From contig DASYWW010000062.1 of NCBI GenBank assembly GCA_035935655.1, positions 124,001 through 188,000 of the forward strand: a DNA stretch of 64,000 bases, read 5' to 3'. The DNA comes from Candidatus Bathyarchaeia archaeon (lineage in GTDB: Archaea; Thermoproteota; Bathyarchaeia; 40CM-2-53-6). Positions 41,382 through 50,630 of this stretch are shown in pieces. Each line of letters begins with the position of its first letter. Position 1 is the stretch's first letter. The position numbers and the translations under genes were made by a program. Below the pieces are notes generated by a model, which saw only the letters and a program-made list of their open reading frames with translations, was not told the DNA's origin and made no database searches.

Positions 41382-41929
41382 TCCCATCCAGACGAAAAGT
41401 CTCCTTGACCACATACACGTGGCCGGTTTTCCTAGTCGTCAGTTTCATTGTCGTCGTAGTTCTCTTGGAGTATCGGCGGGCGATAACCGGATCCTTCGAT
41501 GGCCTAAAAGGCGGGTCGCAAATCGGGCTGGCACTAGCCTACACTGGCTCCCTTCTTCTCGTCGCGGCTCAGTTCTACACTATCGTCAAGAGGAGCGCAT
41601 GGATCGGCTTCATCAAGGCGGTTGGTGGGGTCCGACCGTGGCTTTCGATACACATCACATTAAGCTTCATTGGTCTCATCGCAGTCCTCGTCCACGCTGG
41701 CTTCCCCTACCAGTTCAACCAGCGCGACCTCCTTGACCACGGGCTTGCCGGCCTGACCACGTGGCTGCTGGTCGCCTCCGCGGCGAGCGGAGTCTTCGGA
41801 CGTTACGTATACAAAAGACTGCCGGCGATGAAGAAAGTCTTCGCCTACTGGAAACCCTCACACCTGTTGATAACAGGATTACTATTCCTCGCCGCGATCA
41901 TCCACATGATAACAGCATTCGGCAACTAG
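41378..41929 (+). CDS. Ferric-reductase-like membrane haem protein
   Basis: This 183-residue protein has about five hydrophobic helices. Two helices carry histidine pairs: WLSIHITLSFIGLIAVLVHAG and SHLLITGLLFLAAIIHMI, with His residues about 13 apart, as in ferric-reductase-like b-haem proteins. No FAD or NADPH domain is attached, so it would need an electron-donor partner. It is coupled to the small membrane protein upstream and ends about 60 bases before the DJ-1 gene. The haem assignment is inferred from the His spacing. Confidence 0.65.
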   Translation: MIPSRRKVSLTTYTWPVFLVVSFIVVVVLLEYRRAITGSFDGLKGGSQIGLALAYTGSLLLVAAQFYTIVKRSAWIGFIKAVGGVRPWLSIHITLSFIGLIAVLVHAGFPYQFNQRDLLDHGLAGLTTWLLVASAASGVFGRYVYKRLPAMKKVFAYWKPSHLLITGLLFLAAIIHMITAFGN

Positions 41930-41993
41930 CTATTTACATTTGTAAAGCCATGCACTGAAATGAGTCGCCCCTAGCTCAAGGGACGATTACGAG

Positions 41994-43136
41994 ATGGCAA
42001 GCGAGCACCCAACAGTTATCACAATACGTCCTAGTCATGGCACGCCCACGAACGTCTACTCCTGCCCGCCATGCGGACAGGAGTGCGATAAGATCAAATT
42101 CGATAAGCCCGGTAACTGCCCTCATTGCGGAATGAAGCTGGTTCCGTTAGGGAGCGGTTGGGACAGTCCCCCTGTTGTGGCCATCCTTCTCTTCAACGGA
42201 GCTCAGATCATCGATTTCGCAGGGCCTTGGGAAGTGTTCGGCACTGCGGGTTTTTTGGTTCACACGGTGGCCAAGAGCCAGGAACCTCTTACCATGGTTT
42301 TCGGTCAGAAAATAGTTGCTGATTACACCTTTGAGAACAGTCCGAAGGCAGACATCCTGTTGATCCCTGGTGGAGGCGTCGGTGCAGCGATGGACGACCC
42401 ACGACTCATCCAGTGGATTCAGGCTAAGGCGAAAGATGTGAGCCACATCATGTCCGTGTGCACGGGTGCTTTCCTTCTGGGAAAGGCGGGCTTATTGGCT
42501 GGTCAAACGGCTACGGCGACATATGGCATGGTTGATGACCTTCTGACTTTTCCAAACACTCGAGTCGTCCATGACCAACGTTATGTCGATAATGGAAAGG
42601 TAATCACCGCCGCCGGTCTCACGTCAGGAATCGATGCCGCTCTTCACCTGGTTTCCAAAATGCGCGGCAGAGGCGAGGCCCAGTCAGTCGCTCTTGGTAT
42701 GGAATACCACTGGGATCCTGACTCGAAATATGCGCGGGGAGCTTTGGCCGATAGATATCTTCCCGATGGACTGGCCTTCGGAAACGCAAGTTTGAAGGGA
42801 GCCCAGGCTGAGATGATCTCCACAGACGGCGATACTGATCATTGGGAGGCAAAGATCCTTGTTTCAGAACCCAGCTCACTCACGGGGATCATGAATCTAT
42901 TGCATGATCGTGTTGCCTCTAACATCGCCTCGGCAGGCATGTCCAATCGCATTTCCCACATACAAGGCAAGGTTAGTTTAGGCCGAGTACGCCCGAACGA
43001 CTCCGAGATCTCATGGAAATTCAAAGATGATCGCGGAGACGGTTGGAGCGGGCTAGGTGTTGTAGAGTCAGCGACTGATCATGAAAACAAATTCGTTGTT
43101 ACACTCAAGCTCACAAGACAAAAAGTAGCTCGGTGA
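41994..43136 (+). CDS. DJ-1/PfpI-family protein fused to metal-binding and C-terminal domains
   Basis: This 380-residue protein has three parts. Residues 21-52 form a heavy-metal-binding-type ribbon (YSCPPCGQEC, CPHCGMKL). Residues about 58-255 are a DJ-1/PfpI domain with the nucleophile elbow VCTGAFLLG (Cys156) and the acidic partner near Glu80. Residues about 270-380 are a beta-rich domain of unknown type. DJ-1 enzymes include peptidases, deglycases and amidase-like regulators, so the reaction is open. The fusion of the metal ribbon is unusual and suggests metal- or redox-responsive control. Confidence 0.82.
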   Translation: MASEHPTVITIRPSHGTPTNVYSCPPCGQECDKIKFDKPGNCPHCGMKLVPLGSGWDSPPVVAILLFNGAQIIDFAGPWEVFGTAGFLVHTVAKSQEPLTMVFGQKIVADYTFENSPKADILLIPGGGVGAAMDDPRLIQWIQAKAKDVSHIMSVCTGAFLLGKAGLLAGQTATATYGMVDDLLTFPNTRVVHDQRYVDNGKVITAAGLTSGIDAALHLVSKMRGRGEAQSVALGMEYHWDPDSKYARGALADRYLPDGLAFGNASLKGAQAEMISTDGDTDHWEAKILVSEPSSLTGIMNLLHDRVASNIASAGMSNRISHIQGKVSLGRVRPNDSEISWKFKDDRGDGWSGLGVVESATDHENKFVVTLKLTRQKVAR

Positions 43137-43148
43137 CTCAACTTTCTT

Positions 43149-44624
43149 CTAGGCTTTGGCGAACTCCTCGATGACTCTTGCTATCCACTTGCTTCCTTGA
43201 ACAAACACATCGATCCTCTGGTTCTCGTTAGGAGCATGCGTATTGCTCTTAGCGTGGTTACAGCCAATAGCTACGGTCGGCAGCCCTAGTGCGTTTGTAA
43301 AATAGTGCATCGGTCCCGAAGCCGCGGAGGTCACGAGTGTCACGGGCTCCTTGCGAAACACTTCCCTTCCAGCCCTAGCGGCAATCTTCGCAATCGGTGC
43401 GTCGATAGAGGTCCGTGCCGCAGGATTTTCGGCTTGAAGATTCACTTCCACATCCCCGAAACCATGTCGATCTAGGTGTTGTTTCAGCTTCCCAGCCAGC
43501 TTAACCGGATCCTGGTTAGGCACGAGCCGGAAGTCCATCTTCGCCTGGGCAACAGATGGGAGAACTGTCTTGTGTCCAGGGCCGGTGTATCCCGACCAGA
43601 TGCCCGCGATGTTCGCCGTCGGATTACCATAGAATGCTTTCTTGAACTCGAGTCCTGTCAGGCCGTAGAGGAAATTCTTGACCCCTAGCTCGTCTCGAAT
43701 ACTATGCTCTTCCAACGGCATCGCCCGTATAACCTCCAGCTCTTCCTGAGAGAACGGTTTGACGTCGTCATACCAACCTTCTACCATGATCCTCCCATCC
43801 TCGTCCGTGATCGTGTCCAGCATCCGGACCAGACGCCACGCTGGATTCTCTACAACTGCCGCACGGGCCGAATGCGAATCCTTCAGCGCGGTTTGAACTC
43901 TAAACTCAACATAGAGCATTCCTTTCAGGCCCAGGGTAACTAGAGGGCGGTCTTCGTAGTCGAGACCTCCGAACTCCCAAATGCCCGCGTCTCCATTCAG
44001 CTTCTCCTTGTACCACGAGATGAACTGGGAGAAATGAGGGCTGCCAATCTCTTCCTCACCCTCGATTACCCATTTGAGGTTGCAGGGAACGGTTCCTGTT
44101 ACCTTCAAGAACGCGTTAATCGCCATTAATCGAGAGACGATGTTTCCCTTGTTATCACTCGCCCCACGAGCATAGATTCTGCCATCCTCAACTGTTGCCG
44201 AGAACGGAGGATTCTTCCACAGCTCGAGAGGCTCGACCGGTTGCACATCATAATGATTGTAGATGACAAGCGTCTTTCTGCCGGTCTTGGATTGGAGCTC
44301 AGCAAATACTACAGGAGGACCCTTGCTTGGGAAGAACTGTTCCGCTGTGAAGCCTATCTCTTTGAGAGACTTGTGAACCAGCGCAGCAGTCTCGTCTAGT
44401 CCAAAGTTCTGGGCTGACACGCTCGGCTGTCTGCAGAGGGCTTGGAGCTGTTCGACAAACCTGTCACTACTACTGTCGATCTCATGGAAGATCTCGTCTT
44501 TCCGTTCAGTGACAATCTCGCTCGGGGTCTTGGACACGCGGAATCCTCTTGTATAACGAGAATTTGGACCAGATATCAACAATTCCCTCTTTTCTCGGCT
44601 CCATGGAGCTCTGAGCGGGTCCAA
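43149..44624 (-). CDS. M20-family metallopeptidase (dipeptidase)
   Basis: This protein of up to 491 residues is of the CNDP/DUG1 type of M20 peptidases. Metal ligands are visible as YNHYDVQP (His and Asp), RGASDNKGN, EGEEEIGS and a late His region (ALGLPTVAIGCNHAKSNTHAPNE). It hydrolyses dipeptides or short peptides using two metal ions. The N-terminal 30 residues are weakly conserved, so the start may be at a later GTG (V-S-K-T-P-S). It is divergent from the ABC transporter genes. Confidence 0.88.
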   Translation of the reverse strand: MDPLRAPWSREKRELLISGPNSRYTRGFRVSKTPSEIVTERKDEIFHEIDSSSDRFVEQLQALCRQPSVSAQNFGLDETAALVHKSLKEIGFTAEQFFPSKGPPVVFAELQSKTGRKTLVIYNHYDVQPVEPLELWKNPPFSATVEDGRIYARGASDNKGNIVSRLMAINAFLKVTGTVPCNLKWVIEGEEEIGSPHFSQFISWYKEKLNGDAGIWEFGGLDYEDRPLVTLGLKGMLYVEFRVQTALKDSHSARAAVVENPAWRLVRMLDTITDEDGRIMVEGWYDDVKPFSQEELEVIRAMPLEEHSIRDELGVKNFLYGLTGLEFKKAFYGNPTANIAGIWSGYTGPGHKTVLPSVAQAKMDFRLVPNQDPVKLAGKLKQHLDRHGFGDVEVNLQAENPAARTSIDAPIAKIAARAGREVFRKEPVTLVTSAASGPMHYFTNALGLPTVAIGCNHAKSNTHAPNENQRIDVFVQGSKWIARVIEEFAKA

Positions 44625-44650
44625 GGCAAGGGTCTTTACCCTTCAAACTG

Positions 44651-45604
44651 ATGGTCAGCTCTCACAAGCGGCTGAATAACTGTTTGATAGAGACTGTGAA
44701 CCTGACCAAGAAGTTTGGCGATCTGACTGCGGTCAATGGTGTGACCCTTCGCGTTGAGGAAGGAGAGGTCTTCGGGTTCCTCGGACCCAACGGAGCTGGG
44801 AAGACCACTACGGTCAGGATGCTTTGTTGCTTGATATCAAAGACCAGTGGAGCGGCCAGGATAGCGAATTTCGAGGTGGGTAACGATGCAGATTCTCTGA
44901 AGATCAGGAAGATCATCGGATTGGTTCCTGACAATGTTGGTCTCTACGAGAATATGACTGCGTATGACAACTTGGATTTTTACGGGAAGCTGTACAAATG
45001 TTCAGAGACGCAGAGGAAGGAGAACATCCAACGGTTCCTCAAGATGCTGGGACTTTGGGAGAAGAAAGATGTCATGGCCGGAGCATTTTCGAAAGGAATG
45101 AAGCAAAAACTTGCGATAGCACGCGCGCTAATTCACGAACTGGACGTATTGTTCTTGGACGAGCCGACAGTCAATCTAGACCCAGAGTCATCTAAGACAG
45201 TGAGGGACTTTCTTCTCGAGCTGAGGAATGAGAAGAAGACCATCTTTCTAAACACCCACAACCTCGACGAAGCGCAACGCATCTGCGATAAGATCGGCAT
45301 ACTCAACACCAAGCTGATGGCAATAGGCACTCCCGAAGAACTTGAACAATCGGTGACGGGTAGGAAGACCGTAATTCACCTAGAGAGGGTAAACGACGCG
45401 GTTCTGAACGCGTTGAAAGAAATATCGATTGGAAAGATGGTCAGTGATAACAACAAGTTAATGATTGACGTGGTGAATCCTGAAAAGGAGAATCCTGCAA
45501 TTATCCGCGCCATTGTCGAGGCAGGCGGCAACGTTCAGTCTGTCTCCGTGCTAGGTTCAACGATAGAAGATGCCTATCTGAAACTCGTGAAAAAGAAAAA
45601 ATGA
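44651..45604 (+). CDS. ABC transporter ATP-binding protein (ABC-2 type)
   Basis: This 317-residue protein has Walker A GPNGAGKTT (residues 45-53), the ABC signature FSKGMKQKLAIARALI, Walker B DVLFLDEP and the switch His in NTHNLDEA. A C-terminal domain of about 85 residues follows, as in drug and lantibiotic exporters. Its stop overlaps the permease start (ATGA), so the two are coupled. The short leader shared with the divergent M20 gene may contain both promoters. Confidence 0.9.
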   Translation: MVSSHKRLNNCLIETVNLTKKFGDLTAVNGVTLRVEEGEVFGFLGPNGAGKTTTVRMLCCLISKTSGAARIANFEVGNDADSLKIRKIIGLVPDNVGLYENMTAYDNLDFYGKLYKCSETQRKENIQRFLKMLGLWEKKDVMAGAFSKGMKQKLAIARALIHELDVLFLDEPTVNLDPESSKTVRDFLLELRNEKKTIFLNTHNLDEAQRICDKIGILNTKLMAIGTPEELEQSVTGRKTVIHLERVNDAVLNALKEISIGKMVSDNNKLMIDVVNPEKENPAIIRAIVEAGGNVQSVSVLGSTIEDAYLKLVKKKK

Positions 45605-46335
45605 ACCTTGGAACTTCGTGGATTATTGCGGCGAAAGACCTCAAAGTTATCACGCGTAAGAAGTCGATCCGCTACACCCTCGTCGTTCTTCCAGTCTTGC
45701 TCGCGATTCTATTCCCACTGGTGATCAGGTTCGTGCTAAACAAGGGTGCGGTAATACCGGCCCCGGTTCTCATGGGACTTCTGAATGCGTTCGCCTTCTT
45801 CTTCGTTATCGTTGCTGCGTTGATTCCCACCCCGATTGCCTCGTATAGCATCGTGGGCGAGAAAGTTGAGAAAAGCCTGGAACGGTTACTGGCAACCCCT
45901 ACTACCGACGGGGAGATTCTGCTTGGAAAGAGCATTGCAGCGTTTCTGCCATCGATCATCGCGACCTATGCGGGCGCCACGATCTTCATGGCTCTCATCG
46001 ATAACGAAACTTACGCCACGCTCGGCTACCTCTACTTTCCAAATTGGATCATCGGTGTCATGCTTCTGCTTCTCGCACCACTGGCTGCAGTTCTAAGTGT
46101 CGAGCTAAGTATAGTCATCCGCAAGGGTTAGCGATGCGCGTGCAGCGCACAGCTCGGGGCTCTCATGTTCACCCCCTTCATGGGCATCTACATCGGAGCG
46201 GAGATTGGGTTGATATCGCTCGACACCAACACTCTTCTCATTATCTCTGGGATTCTCGCAGGCGTTGACCTAGTTCTCTTCCGCGTCAGTACAGCCACTT
46301 TCCGTAGAGAGGAAATACTAACTAAGTGGAAATAG
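45601..46335 (+). pseudogene. ABC-2 permease with frameshifts and an in-frame stop
   Basis: The 5' part encodes four or more hydrophobic helices, ending at a TAG (46129-46131). The protein resumes in the same frame as QLGALMFTPFMGIYIGAEI and runs to a TAG at 46333-46335. Between the halves, the expected conserved stretch is found one frame over, as ARVSDARAA at about 46119-46145. Two opposite frame shifts would restore one full permease of about 244 residues. It belongs to the export system of the upstream ABC ATPase. It may be a sequencing error or a real defect. Confidence 0.7.
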
Positions 46336-46428
46336 GCGCGGACGCTGTGTTGGTTGGCGATGTTTCTAGGAAAATTCGCAAATGGATAATCGATAGTGAT
46401 AAGAACTAATGGGGTTGAGACGAGACTT

Positions 46429-47292
46429 ATGCCAATTGTTAGTGTCGGTAAGGAAAACTCTGGAGATATTGATCTTTACTACGAGGACCATGGTTCGGGT
46501 AAGCCCGTTGTACTGATCCATGGTTATCCGTTGAGCGGTGCATCCTGGGAGAAACAACTGCCAGTTCTTCTGGCTGGGGGGTATCGGGTCATCACCTACG
46601 ATCGCAGGGGCTTTGGTAAGTCGAGCAAGCCGACCTCAGGCTACAACTATGACACATTCGCCGAAGACCTACAGAAACTCGTAAACCACCTGGGCCTTCA
46701 TGATTTCGCGCTTGTAGGTTTCTCGATGGGCGGTGGCGAAGTCGCACGCTACATGGGACGATACGGATCCAAAGACGTCAGCAAAGCAGTGTTCATCTCG
46801 TCAGTTCCACCGTATCTTCTGAAGGCACCGGACAACCCAGAGGGCGTTGACGGCAGTGCCTTCGATGGCATTCAGGCTGCGATCAAGGCGGATCGTTACG
46901 CGTTCTTCACCGAGTTTTTCAAAAACTTCTACAACACCGACCAGTTCCTAGGCAAGAGAGTCAGCGAACAAGCCGTCCAAGCCAGCTGGAACATCGCCGC
47001 AAGCGCAGGAGCCACTGCCAGTCTAGCTTGTGTTTCAACGTGGCTTGAGGACTTCCGGAAGGATCTAGCTCGCGTCCAAGTGCCTGTTCTGGTCATTCAC
47101 GGCGATGCAGACCGAATCGTTCCTTTCCCTGCCTCTGGACAGCGAACCGCAAAGATGGTCCCTGGAGCACGCCTGGTCGTTGTCAAGGATGGACCGCACT
47201 TCATATCATGGACACACTCAGATGAAGTCAGCGCCGCACTGTTGAGCTTTCTGAAAGAAGAGAAGAAGCTCGAACTGACAACACCTGCCTAG
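46429..47292 (+). CDS. Alpha/beta hydrolase (non-haem haloperoxidase-like)
   Basis: This 287-residue protein has the nucleophile elbow GFSMGGGEVARYM (Ser), the oxyanion region HGYPLSGASWEKQLP, the acid in VIHGDADRIVPF and the final His in DGPHFISWTH. The opening PIVSVGKENSGDIDLYYEDHG is typical of the chloroperoxidase group of hydrolases. These enzymes are mostly esterases and make peracids with peroxide and acetate. ATG 46429 fits this family better than an upstream TTG-type start. Confidence 0.88.
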   Translation: MPIVSVGKENSGDIDLYYEDHGSGKPVVLIHGYPLSGASWEKQLPVLLAGGYRVITYDRRGFGKSSKPTSGYNYDTFAEDLQKLVNHLGLHDFALVGFSMGGGEVARYMGRYGSKDVSKAVFISSVPPYLLKAPDNPEGVDGSAFDGIQAAIKADRYAFFTEFFKNFYNTDQFLGKRVSEQAVQASWNIAASAGATASLACVSTWLEDFRKDLARVQVPVLVIHGDADRIVPFPASGQRTAKMVPGARLVVVKDGPHFISWTHSDEVSAALLSFLKEEKKLELTTPA

Positions 47293-47354
47293 CCAGCAAA
47301 TACGACAGCAGTAGAGAATAGACAGCAAACGTTTTCAGTACTCTAAGCGAACTT

Positions 47355-48317
47355 GTGCTCATGACGCTTAGAGCGTCAACCAGTCCGTCTGCTGTCCCAC
47401 AGCCTGTCGCGACACCTCTGACTCGCGCCGCGATCTTTCTAGTCGTTACAATCAACCCGGGGGCCGGGCATCGAGCTGCAATCCGCTCCTTCTGCGCAGA
47501 TCTATCCGCGCTCGTGCGTTCCGTAGGGTTTCGCGAACAAGAAGGAACTCTTTCCTGTGTTATCGGGTTCGGATCCGATTCATGGGACCAGTTATTCGGG
47601 AAGCCGCGGCCGAGAGAGCTCCACAAGTTTCGCGAGATCCGAGCCGGAGAACGTCATGCCGTCTCGACACCGGGAGACATGCTCTTCCATGTTCGCGCGC
47701 AGCGCATGGATCTATGTTTCGAGCTGGCGACGCAGATCATGGCGAAGCTGGGACCCGCAATCAGCCCAGTAGACGAGGTTCAAGGGTTCCGTTACTTTGA
47801 CAGCCGCGACCTCATCGGCTTCGTCGACGGGACAGAGAATCCTAAGGGCCAAGAAGCTATTGATGCGACCCTGATCACAAGCGAGGATCCTGGATTCGCC
47901 GGGGGAAGCTATGTGATCATTCAGAAGTATCTCCATGATCTGGCCCGCTGGAACGCATTACCGACAGAAAAACAGGAAAACATTGTTGGACGCACAAAGC
48001 TGAATGACGTGGAATTGGACGATAAGACCAAGCCAACCTACGCGCACAACGCGCTGACCAAGATAGTTGTGGATGGGAAGGAGGTTAAGATTCTGCGGGA
48101 CAACATGCCCTTTGGTCATGCCGGTCAGAAAGAATTTGGGACCTATTTCATAGGCTACAGCCGTTCACCTCGGACGATAGAGGAGATGCTTCAGAACATG
48201 TTCGTCGGCAAGCCGCAAGGCAACTATGATCGATTATTGGATTTTAGCCGGGCGGTCACGGGGAACCTCTTCTTCGTTCCATCAGCGACATTTCTAGAGA
48301 ATGTCGAGTCCGACTAG
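47355..48317 (+). CDS. DyP-type haem peroxidase
   Basis: This 320-residue protein has the DyP catalytic signature GFVDGTENPKG (Asp), the proximal His region YAHNALTKI, and a late GHAGQKEFGTYFIGYSRSP with an arginine and haem-contact residues. It resembles the YfeX/EfeB branch without a signal peptide, so it probably acts inside the cell. Its likely role is peroxide-dependent oxidation or haem and dye breakdown. Start is GTG 47355 or ATG 47361. It follows the haloperoxidase-like hydrolase by about 60 bases. Confidence 0.9.
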   Translation: MLMTLRASTSPSAVPQPVATPLTRAAIFLVVTINPGAGHRAAIRSFCADLSALVRSVGFREQEGTLSCVIGFGSDSWDQLFGKPRPRELHKFREIRAGERHAVSTPGDMLFHVRAQRMDLCFELATQIMAKLGPAISPVDEVQGFRYFDSRDLIGFVDGTENPKGQEAIDATLITSEDPGFAGGSYVIIQKYLHDLARWNALPTEKQENIVGRTKLNDVELDDKTKPTYAHNALTKIVVDGKEVKILRDNMPFGHAGQKEFGTYFIGYSRSPRTIEEMLQNMFVGKPQGNYDRLLDFSRAVTGNLFFVPSATFLENVESD

Positions 48318-48601
48318 GCTGGCGCGTTCGTAGCAAACCTGGTTGCATAGCGAGCTTTTGCTTTGGCAATCTCCAGTTCTCTGTTTCTCGGTTGTGCGTT
48401 CGTTTCAAGCGATCTAAGAAGTTGGTTTGATGCGTGCGCGATCTCGTCGACCGCGGCACGAAATGAGCGCTCATTTGCTTTTGACGGTTGTCTAAACCCG
48501 CTGATTTTTCGGACGAACTGTAAGGAAGCATCCCGAATCTCCGCGTCTGTTGCGGGAGGTTTGAAGTTGAAGAGCGGTCTGATATTTCTGCACATTCTCA
48601 A
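48314..48601 (-). CDS. DUF2277-family protein
   Basis: This 95-residue helical protein opens with MCRNIRPLFNFKPPATDAEIRDA and has LQFVRKISGFRQPSKANERSF, a strong match to the DUF2277 family of unknown function. ATG at the MCRN position (48595) is the usual start. It overlaps the DyP gene end by a few bases on the opposite strand. Confidence 0.85.
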   Translation of the reverse strand: MRMCRNIRPLFNFKPPATDAEIRDASLQFVRKISGFRQPSKANERSFRAAVDEIAHASNQLLRSLETNAQPRNRELEIAKAKARYATRFATNAPA

Positions 48602-48690
48602 AGCCTCAAGGATCTAGTAGGTTCTAGCCGTGTTTTTAGCATAGCTATCCGTTCGATGTCGATTTTCTCCCCAAGACACGGTAGGGATGT

Positions 48691-49709
48691 TTAGTGCTTC
48701 TTGAGGGAACCGGCCGGTTCAAAGAGCTCGCACAGTCGCTCGCTGCCACATCCGCTGATGATGAGGCGCTCCTTCGCATTGTTTAGGAGCTTCTGGGTCC
48801 AGTTCACATCTCCACCGTCTACAAGCTCATGCTCCCCACCCTTGGAAGGAGTTGCGAAGATCTTGAAACACAACTGACCATAATACCCGCTGCCTTGCTT
48901 CCGATCCTGGTCGATTCCAATTCTGACTCTCTTGTTAACAGCCTGAAGCTTCACAACCACTTCTGATTGAACCATCGGTCGCGGCACCTTGGACCCGAAG
49001 TCAGAAACAGCAACCCGGAGAACAGTCTTTGTGCCCAAAACCCGTCTCAGTGCCCTAAGATAGAATCCAATATGGAGCACTAGAGTCTCGGTCTCGAACC
49101 CGAGATTCCCTGAATCGCGACCCGCACTGCAAAGGGTGAAGACTCTGAAGTGTTGTCTAGTACCGGGCCAACGCCAAATTTCTGGCCTCTCAAGAGGCGA
49201 TGGCTCGACGCCAGATGAACTGAATCGGCTTTACCTGAAGAAAAGTTCCTGCGCTCGCGGCGTCGGACCGCACACTCAAGCGCGAGCACGTTTGTCGAAT
49301 CAGCAACAACCTCAGTATTCCGAATCGTCGAAACGGTCCAGTCCTGGCTGATATGGGATAGCACGGAGACTGTTCCCAGTGGGCATACCGGTGAGAGTTC
49401 GATGGGCTGGAAAGACTTCGGCAGCAGTGAGAACGCAACGCGATCCCATTCCAGAAGGCGTGGTGGACTAGTAGCAGACGGCCGTGTGAACCTGTTTGAA
49501 ACATGATCCTCAAGCACTGCCCTGGCCTCTCGCTTCTTCGCCCTGCGGCCGTGGACCTCCAGAAGCAGCGATTGAAGGTCGGTAGGAGCTATACGATTTG
49601 CGAGAATGTTCGCTAAGTTAGGGACCCCTGCTTCCCTCTCGATCCTCTCTATGATCAGGCTTTTCCGAGCAGGGTCAGGAGACGACGGATCCTCAGGCGA
49701 AGTTGGCAT
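48691..49709 (-). pseudogene. Conserved hypothetical gene split by one frameshift
   Basis: Two overlapping frames make one protein of about 339 codons. The first half (from ATG 49709) contains PTDLQSLLLEVHGRRA, AFSLLPKSFQPIELSPV and VSTIRNTEVVADSTNVLALE, a pattern of a conserved prokaryotic family of unknown function. Near 49145-49160 the frame moves, and the sequence continues as FRVFTLCSAGRDSGNLGF into the second half (HIGFYLRALRRVLG, DQDRKQGSGYYGQLCFKI). Either the gene is broken or one base was lost or gained in assembly. The function is unknown, though the family recalls HisZ-like folds. Confidence 0.7.
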
Positions 49710-49736
49710 AGCTGAGATCGGGGAACTGCTAGGTCA

Positions 49737-50600
49737 TTAATTGTTGACACCACGAACCCGAGATGAGACGAGGTAGGGCCCGGCCCTCACAAAGGCTTCA
49801 TCTCGCAACGATTCTTCCTTGATCATTTCCATATCGGCACTCCACTGGAACCATTTGCCGATTTGATCCTCACGGGCGAGAACGCACGCATCGATCGTCT
49901 TCTCGAGGAGTCTCGCCAGCGCTTCGTTGTACGGGAGGCTGGCGCGACTTATTTTCCTACCAGTTCTCTTCTCCCATGTCTGCCAGATGTTCGCGTGCAG
50001 GTGTGTCTCTGGTTGAGGATCTTCAACGCCGATTATCATTGCATAGCTCTCTAGGTTGCTAAGTGATCGATGAAATCTTGAATTGTTCTGTTTTCCTTCC
50101 AGTCTTAGCTTCTTTCTCAATTGGTCAGTCCGGATAGACCCTTCGGCTCCGATCGCTTCTAGAAGTTTTAGTTCGAGCTCTGAGAATGTCTTCTGCTTTA
50201 CTGCGGGATCCTGGTAGTGCGTCACTATTGGACTAAGAATCGGCCACAGCTCATCATTTACGAAGGTCTTGGTTCCCCTGAAAATCCTGGTAGCAAGAAA
50301 ATCCTCTCTACCTTCAATCTCCCTAGAAACCCGGGCTACAGGTTCGCCGGATATCTTGATTGACCACCAATCATTCCATCCGGTGAATCCTTTCGCGGAG
50401 GGTTTCCAGGGTCTGCCTAGTATCGCGCCGATGAAGCTTGGAAGCTCGTTTCCTCCAAGCGCCGAGACAAGGCCCCTATTGTGGATGAACTCGTAGATGT
50501 CATCTTTGGTTTTCAATCTGAGAGATGGTTTTAGCCGGTGTTCTCGATTCCGGATTTTCTCTGCTTTCTCTATCAGCTGTTTCGCGTTCGATTCAGAAAC
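49737..50600 (-). CDS. AlkZ-like winged-helix DNA-repair-type protein
   Basis: The core (from TTG 50516) contains the AlkZ-related pattern EFIHNRGLVSALGGNELPSF and GFTGWNDWWS, then a winged-helix run around IRTDQLRKKLRLEG and LSNLESYAMIIGVED. AlkZ proteins are DNA glycosylases for crosslinks; this relative may or may not cut. The frame stays open upstream for about 28 conserved-looking residues (KQLIEKAEKIRNRE, HRLKPSLRLKTKDD) with no ATG, GTG or TTG, so the true start is unclear. It follows the hydrolase gene on the same strand. Confidence 0.65.
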   Translation of the reverse strand, partial: VSESNAKQLIEKAEKIRNREHRLKPSLRLKTKDDIYEFIHNRGLVSALGGNELPSFIGAILGRPWKPSAKGFTGWNDWWSIKISGEPVARVSREIEGREDFLATRIFRGTKTFVNDELWPILSPIVTHYQDPAVKQKTFSELELKLLEAIGAEGSIRTDQLRKKLRLEGKQNNSRFHRSLSNLESYAMIIGVEDPQPETHLHANIWQTWEKRTGRKISRASLPYNEALARLLEKTIDACVLAREDQIGKWFQWSADMEMIKEESLRDEAFVRAGPYLVSSRVRGVNN

Positions 50601-50630
50601 ACTATCCTAGAACGATTTTCTTCAGGTCTG

